DNA of 64,000 nucleotides from Halomonas sp. Bachu 37 (lineage in GTDB: Bacteria; Pseudomonadota; Gammaproteobacteria; Pseudomonadales; Halomonadaceae), in assembly GCF_039691755.1 (NCBI RefSeq), contig NZ_CP137552.1, forward strand, positions 3,100,001 to 3,164,000. Reading direction: 5' to 3'. The notes under the pieces are model-generated. The model saw nothing but the letters and a program-made list of their open reading frames with translations. It was not told where the DNA came from and made no database searches. Positions 59,175 through 64,000 of the stretch are shown here, piece by piece (position 1 is the stretch's first letter; each line of letters starts with the position of its first letter). The translations under genes were made by a program, and so were the position numbers.

Positions 59175-59488
59175 GCTCTTGCCCCGCCTGGGAAAAACGC
59201 CATTCTAGCGGATGCCGCCTGGCACCGAAAACTTTCCTGCCTGCCACATGTGTCTAAGCCACTGGTGGACTACCACTAACTCCTGTCGCTATCCGGCCCT
59301 TTCGCCAGTGCGCCAGGAATACAGGTCGCCATGAGTATTCCGCGCAGAGCAATATCAGCGGGGGCCAGGTCATGATAGGATGCGCGCTGCGCAAGCCCCG
59401 AGCCAAGGCGGTCGGTATCTGCCAGCCCTTGCGCCCCGCATTTTCCGACCCGTGGACGAACGGGTGTTCACAAGAGCTATCTCTCAGC
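59175..59488. other. birA-typA divergent promoter region
   Basis: 314 bases without a gene. It must hold promoters for birA (minus) and typA (plus). I could not assign hexamers or an operator with confidence, and no hairpin or repeat stands out. Confidence 0.5.
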
Positions 59489-61339
59489 ATGCAAAACCAG
59501 CAAAACTCCAGCGCGGTCAATAACCTGCGCAACGTAGCCATCATCGCCCACGTTGACCATGGCAAGACCACTCTGGTCGACAAGCTTCTCAGTCAGTCCG
59601 GCACACTGGACCGCAAGGCCGAGGGGCAGGAACGTGTCATGGACTCCAACGACCAGGAGAAGGAACGCGGCATCACCATCCTGGCCAAGAATACCGCTAT
59701 ACAGTGGCGTGACGGCGCGGGTGAGGAGTACCACATCAATATCGTCGACACCCCGGGACACGCCGATTTCGGTGGCGAGGTCGAACGCGTCATGTCCATG
59801 GTCGATTCGGTGCTGCTGCTGGTGGATGCCGTCGACGGCCCCATGCCGCAGACTCGCTTCGTCACCCAGAAGGCATTCGACCAAGGCTTGCGCCCGATCG
59901 TGGTGGTCAACAAGATCGACCGCCCCGGCGCCCGGCCCGACTGGGTGATCGACCAGATTTTCGATCTGTTCGACAACCTCGGCGCTTCCGACGAGCAGCT
60001 CGACTTCCCGATCATCTACTGCTCGGCGCTCAACGGCATCGCCGGCCCCGAGCCGGAAGAGCTGGCCGAGGACATGAGCCCGATGTTCCAGGCCATCGTC
60101 GACATCGTCGAACCACCCAAGGTCGAACTCGACGGCCCGTTCCAGATGCAGATTTCGGCGCTCGACTATTCAAGCTATGTCGGCGTCATCGGCCTGGGCC
60201 GCATCACCCGCGGCAGCGTCAAGCCCAACCAGCAGGTCTCCGTCATCACCAAGGAAGGCGAGACCCGCAAGGGCAAGATCGGCCAGGTCATGACACACCT
60301 GGGGCTGGAGCGAGTCCAGACCGACGAAGCCACCGCCGGCGACATTGTCTGCGTGACCGGTATCGACAACCTGGCGATCTCCGACACTCTGTGCGACCCG
60401 AATGCCGTGGAGGCGCTGCCGCCGCTGTCGGTGGACGAACCCACCGTTTCCATGACCTTTCAGGTCAACGACTCGCCGTTCGCCGGCAAGGATGGCAAGT
60501 TCGTCACCAGCCGCAACATCAAGGATCGTCTCGACCAGGAGCTGATCCACAACGTGGCGCTGCGTGTCGAACAGGGCGAGACGCCGGAGAAGTTCAAGGT
60601 TTCCGGGCGCGGCGAGCTGCACCTTTCGGTGCTGATCGAGACCATGCGCCGCGAAGGGTTCGAGCTGGCCGTGGGCCGCCCGGAAGTGATCATCAAGGAG
60701 ATTGACGGCGTCAAGCAGGAGCCGTACGAAGAGGTGATCATCGACTGCGAAGAGCAGCATCAGGGCGCGATCATGGAGGAGCTCGGCTACCGCAAGGGCG
60801 AGATGACCAACATGAACCCCGACGGCAAGGGCCGGGTACGCCTGGACTTCATCATTCCGGCGCGCGGGTTGATCGGCTTTCGTGGTCAGTTCCTGACCCT
60901 GACCTCCGGCACCGGCATTCTCACCAGCCGCTTCGACCATTACGGTCCGCTCAAGCCCGACGCCGCTATCGAGCGCCGCAACGGCGTGCTGGTCTCGATG
61001 GTACCCGGCAAGGCACTGGCCTATGCGCTGTATGCCCTGCAGGAGCGCGGCAAGCTGATCATCGACCACGCCACCGAGGTCTACGAAGGCATGCTGGTGG
61101 GTATCAACAACCGCGCCAACGACATGGTGGTCAACCCCACCAAGGGCAAGAAGCTCGACAACATGCGCTCCACCGGCAACGACGAGAACATCGTGTTGAC
61201 GCCGCCGATCAAGTTCACCCTGGAGCAGGCCATCGAGTTCCTGGATTCGGATGAACTGGTCGAAGTCACGCCCAACCACATCCGCTTGCGCAAGAAGCAC
61301 CTGACCGAAAACGAGCGTAAGCGCGCCAGCAAGAAGTAA
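59489..61339 (+). CDS. typA: ribosome-binding GTPase BipA/TypA
   Basis: 616 residues. EF-G-like GTPase involved in 50S assembly and stress or cold adaptation. [52 protein letters not shown], and the specific C-terminal domain with [19 protein letters not shown] and [17 protein letters not shown] blocks. ATG 59489 is chosen because [19 protein letters not shown] leads straight into the G domain. Confidence 0.95.
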   Translation: MQNQQNSSAVNNLRNVAIIAHVDHGKTTLVDKLLSQSGTLDRKAEGQERVMDSNDQEKERGITILAKNTAIQWRDGAGEEYHINIVDTPGHADFGGEVERVMSMVDSVLLLVDAVDGPMPQTRFVTQKAFDQGLRPIVVVNKIDRPGARPDWVIDQIFDLFDNLGASDEQLDFPIIYCSALNGIAGPEPEELAEDMSPMFQAIVDIVEPPKVELDGPFQMQISALDYSSYVGVIGLGRITRGSVKPNQQVSVITKEGETRKGKIGQVMTHLGLERVQTDEATAGDIVCVTGIDNLAISDTLCDPNAVEALPPLSVDEPTVSMTFQVNDSPFAGKDGKFVTSRNIKDRLDQELIHNVALRVEQGETPEKFKVSGRGELHLSVLIETMRREGFELAVGRPEVIIKEIDGVKQEPYEEVIIDCEEQHQGAIMEELGYRKGEMTNMNPDGKGRVRLDFIIPARGLIGFRGQFLTLTSGTGILTSRFDHYGPLKPDAAIERRNGVLVSMVPGKALAYALYALQERGKLIIDHATEVYEGMLVGINNRANDMVVNPTKGKKLDNMRSTGNDENIVLTPPIKFTLEQAIEFLDSDELVEVTPNHIRLRKKHLTENERKRASKK

Positions 61340-61373
61340 GAAGTCAAGAAGTAACACGGCAAACGCGTATCAC

Positions 61374-61402
61374 CATCAGGCCCGCCCAGTGCGGGCCTGA
61401 TG
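61374..61402 (+). terminator. typA terminator
   Basis: Perfect 12-base inverted repeat CATCAGGCCCGC/GCGGGCCTGATG with a 5-base loop, 34 bases after the typA stop; the following T-run is short (CCGTTTGG). The remaining bases up to 61608 show no gene. Confidence 0.75.
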
Positions 61403-61608
61403 CCGTTTGGGCACCGTGAATCTTCGCTTCGCCAACCGCATCCCACCGCAACCTGCTACCCCCTCCCCCAACGCAGCCTTAACGCTCAGCTACTGGAAAG
61501 CTGTCCCTGCGTGGCGCAAAGTGGCAAGCTTGTTTTTACTCGCCATTCATCAAGATGTTGAATGACGCCTTGCCCTGCAAGCATACAACCGGATACGGAA
61601 CGAAACCG

Positions 61609-63048
61609 ATGAGCAGCCATAACGTGTGGACCCATAAAGGCACCTTCCTGCTGGCGGCGGTCGGTTCGGCGGTGGGCCTTGGCAACCTTTGGCGCTTTCC
61701 CTATCTTACCGGCGAAAATGGTGGCGGCGCCTTTATTCTGATTTATGCCCTCACCATCTTCGCCGTGGGGATTCCCATCCTGATCGCCGAGACCATGCTC
61801 GGCCGGTCGAGCCGGCAAAGCCCGATCATGGGCATGCGTCATCTGACCAAGACCCATGGCAGCTCACGGGCCTGGGAATCCATCGGCTGGCTGGGGGCGG
61901 CTTCGGCGTTCCTGATTCTGAGCTTCTATTCCGTCATCGCCGGCTGGGCGATTCATTACACCTGGCAGATGCTGACCGGCTCGTTGATCGGCGCCGATGC
62001 CGGGACCATCGGCGCCGGTTTCGATGCCCTGCTCGCCTCACCGGCACTGCTGACTCTCTACCACACCCTGTTCATCATCGCCTCGGGGCTGATCGTGGGA
62101 CTCGGCATTCACAAGGGTATCGAGTCGGGGCTGCGCATCATCATGCCGGCGCTGTTCATCATTTTACTGGTCGTGCTGGGCTACAGCGTGGTGCATGGCG
62201 ATATCGGCGCGGCGGCGAGCTTCCTGTTCACCTTCAATATCGCCGACCTGAGTCTGGAAGGCTGGCTGCAGGCGATGGGGCAATCGTTTTTCACGCTCAG
62301 CCTGGGGATGGGCGCGATCATGGCATACGGCGCCTACATGGCCAGTGATGCCTCGCTGACCCGTACCGCCTTCGCCATCGCTTTCGTCGACACCGCCGTG
62401 GCCATGGTCGCGGGGCTGGCGATCTTCGCCCTGGTCTTCGGCGCCGGGCTGGAAACCGGCCAGGGCCCCGGGCTGATGTTCGTCACCCTGCCGCTGGCCT
62501 TCGCCGAGATGCCCTTCGGTGCCCTGGTGGGAGGCGTGTTCTTCATTCTGGTCCTGGGCGCGGCGATCAGTTCCTCGATCTCCCTGATCGAGCCGGTGGC
62601 GGCATTTCTCGTCGAGCGCTTCGACATGACCCGCCCCCAGGCGGTCATGCTGATGGTCATTGCCAGCTGGGCGATGGGACTGTTGACGGTGATAAGTTTC
62701 AATATTTACGCCGAAGGCACCATTTTTCACACCCTCTTCGGGCGTAGCGCCTTCGACTTCATCGAACTGCTGACCAACATCTTCATGCCGCTGGGCGGCC
62801 TGATGATCGCGTTATTTGCCGGTTGGTCGCTGACCCACGCTGAAGTGATGAAGGAGATGCACACCACCGAGACCTGGTTCTCCGTTTGGCGCTTCCTGGT
62901 GCGATTCATTGCCCCGGCGGCGGTGGCCTTCGTCTTCCTGCGCAGCATCCCCCACGTGGAAGGCTACTTGCTTCCCGCGGTGGGGGCGCTCGCGATCGTG
63001 ATCGCCTTCGCCGCCGGGCGCGCCACCCTGGCCAGGTCAACCCGCTAG
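61609..63048 (+). CDS. neurotransmitter:sodium symporter family transporter
   Basis: 479 residues with 11-12 hydrophobic segments. TM1 GTFLLAAVGSAVGLGNLWRF, then PYLTGENGGGAFILIY, is the hallmark of NSS/LeuT-type carriers, including the unwound Na+/substrate site. Such bacterial proteins take up amino acids or related compounds with sodium, which fits a halophile. The exact substrate is unknown. ATG 61609 follows GGAACG; earlier in-frame starts would precede the normal N-terminus. 38 bases before the ABC ATPase gene. Confidence 0.9.
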   Translation: MSSHNVWTHKGTFLLAAVGSAVGLGNLWRFPYLTGENGGGAFILIYALTIFAVGIPILIAETMLGRSSRQSPIMGMRHLTKTHGSSRAWESIGWLGAASAFLILSFYSVIAGWAIHYTWQMLTGSLIGADAGTIGAGFDALLASPALLTLYHTLFIIASGLIVGLGIHKGIESGLRIIMPALFIILLVVLGYSVVHGDIGAAASFLFTFNIADLSLEGWLQAMGQSFFTLSLGMGAIMAYGAYMASDASLTRTAFAIAFVDTAVAMVAGLAIFALVFGAGLETGQGPGLMFVTLPLAFAEMPFGALVGGVFFILVLGAAISSSISLIEPVAAFLVERFDMTRPQAVMLMVIASWAMGLLTVISFNIYAEGTIFHTLFGRSAFDFIELLTNIFMPLGGLMIALFAGWSLTHAEVMKEMHTTETWFSVWRFLVRFIAPAAVAFVFLRSIPHVEGYLLPAVGALAIVIAFAAGRATLARSTR

Positions 63049-63086
63049 TTCCTTCACCACGAGCCTATCATCCACGAGGAAAGTGC

Positions 63087-63857
63087 ATGGCAGCCATCAT
63101 CGATGTCCAGCACATCAACAAGTCATTCGGTGGCCTGCGGGTGATCGACGACTGCTCCATCACGGTCGAAACCGGCTCCATCACCGGCATGATCGGCCCC
63201 AACGGTGCCGGCAAGTCGACGCTATTCAACATCATCGCCGGCGCCTTGACGCCGGACAGCGGCCGGGTGCTGCTCGAAGGGGAGGACATCACTGCCCTCA
63301 GCGCCGATGAGCGCTTCCACAAGGGCCTGTTGCGTACCTTCCAGATCGCCCATGAATTCGGCCACATGAGCGCCCTGGAGAACCTGATGATGGTGCCGCC
63401 GCACCAGGCCGGAGAGAGCCTGTTCAACACCTGGTTCAAGCCCTCCCTGGTGCGCCGCGAGGAAGCCGAGGTGCGCCGCCGAGCGCTGGAAGTGATCGAT
63501 TTCGTCGGCCTGCACCATGTCCGCAACGAACTGGCGGGCAATCTTTCCGGCGGTCAGAAGAAACTGCTGGAACTCGGCCGCACCATGATGACCGATGCCA
63601 GGGTTGTGCTGCTCGACGAGATCGCCGCCGGGGTCAACCGTACCCTGCTGGGGGACTTGATCGGCAATATCGAACGTCTCAACCGCGAGATGGGATACAC
63701 CTTCCTGGTGATCGAGCACGATATGGAGATGATCGCTCGCTTGTGCGACCCGGTGATCGTGCTGGCGCAAGGCAGCGTCATGGTGGAAGGCAACATTCAT
63801 GATATACAGAACAATCCCGCCGTTATAGAAGCCTATTTCGGCTCGGGCGCCGCTTGA
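63087..63857 (+). CDS. branched-chain amino acid-type ABC transporter ATPase (LivG-like)
   Basis: 256 residues. Walker A GPNGAGKST, signature NLSGGQKKLLELGR, Walker B VVLLDEIAAGVN, switch His in LVIEHDMEMIARL. The arrangement (AHEFGHMSALENLMMVP, C-terminal NPAVIEAYFGSG) is that of LivG. The Walker B Pro of most members (DEP) is Ile here (DEI), unusual but also seen in some LivG-like ATPases. GAGGAA lies 6 bases before ATG 63087. A LivF-like gene follows. Confidence 0.88.
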   Translation: MAAIIDVQHINKSFGGLRVIDDCSITVETGSITGMIGPNGAGKSTLFNIIAGALTPDSGRVLLEGEDITALSADERFHKGLLRTFQIAHEFGHMSALENLMMVPPHQAGESLFNTWFKPSLVRREEAEVRRRALEVIDFVGLHHVRNELAGNLSGGQKKLLELGRTMMTDARVVLLDEIAAGVNRTLLGDLIGNIERLNREMGYTFLVIEHDMEMIARLCDPVIVLAQGSVMVEGNIHDIQNNPAVIEAYFGSGAA

Positions 63858-63893
63858 GGCGCTCGATCGAGCCGGGCACCAAGAGACCTGACA

Positions 63894-64000
63894 ATGCCAC
63901 TACTAGAAGCACGGGACGTGTACGGCGGCTACGGCGGCATGAACATCCTCAACGGGGTGAACATGACCATCGAAGCCGATGAAATCGGGGTGATCGTCGG
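63894..64000 (+). CDS. LivF-like ABC ATPase, cut by window edge
   Basis: ATG 63894 opens MPLLEARDVYGGYGGMNILN, then GVNMTIEADEIGVIVG, the start of a LivF-type ATPase just before its Walker A. GAGAC lies upstream. The remainder, and presumably the permease and binding-protein genes, lie beyond 64000. Confidence 0.8.
   Translation, partial: MPLLEARDVYGGYGGMNILNGVNMTIEADEIGVIV

Overview
The window looks like a chromosomal segment of a halophilic gammaproteobacterium of the Halomonas type (Halomonadaceae). The grounds are GC-rich coding DNA, acidic proteins, gammaproteobacterial order in the S10/spc/alpha and rif/str ribosomal clusters, and small families (DUF4124, DUF6746, DUF6164) that I associate with this group. 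The genus is an inference; no 16S gene is present.

Layout. 0.1-2.5 kb: nitrogen control, with glnA behind a sigma-54 promoter and NtrC-type sites and a DUF4124 protein downstream. 2.7-6.1 kb: a glycosyltransferase-like remnant, an acyltransferase, an exported esterase and a small periplasmic protein. 6.2-13.4 kb: an accessory island. Its edges are two halves of one IS3-family element type, both with their terminal repeats facing inward, and an intact IS481-family element lies inside. The cargo is a minus-strand cluster of four envelope genes (OmpA-like lipoprotein, coiled-coil inner-membrane protein, exported protein with a possible von Willebrand A-like fold, glycine-zipper lipoprotein) plus the wreck of a fifth membrane-protein gene. 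I do not recognise this cluster as a named system. 13.5-17.3 kb: an exported protein and a zinc uptake operon (Zur-like site, a 49-residue His-rich membrane peptide, znuC, znuB, znuA). ZnuA ends in 15 perfect His-Asp hexamer repeats. 17.3-22.3 kb: a cupin protein, DUF6164, glyoxalase I, a 1-Cys peroxiredoxin, a TPP riboswitch controlling thiM-thiE, and an EamA transporter. 22.3-25.9 kb: a D,D-carboxypeptidase with a SPOR domain, then a complete group II intron lying directly behind the rplQ terminator.

25.9-57.2 kb is the translation/transcription core, all on the minus strand. Read in the direction of transcription (descending coordinates) it runs tRNA-Tyr, -Gly, -Thr, -Trp, secE, nusG, rplKAJL, rpoBC, rpsL, rpsG, fusA, tuf, then rpsJ through rplQ with secY, rpmJ and rpoA inside. 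Several control elements are readable: a consensus promoter before rpsJ, a good promoter before rpsL, an L10-type leader before rplJ, an attenuator-like hairpin between rplL and rpoB, and a strong promoter before the tRNAs. The second EF-Tu gene often found between tRNA-Thr and tRNA-Trp is absent.

57.3-64 kb: coaX-birA, divergent typA/bipA, a neurotransmitter:sodium-symporter family protein, and a branched-chain amino-acid type ABC ATPase followed by a second one cut by the window edge.

All calls come from reading the sequence and from family knowledge; no database search was run.
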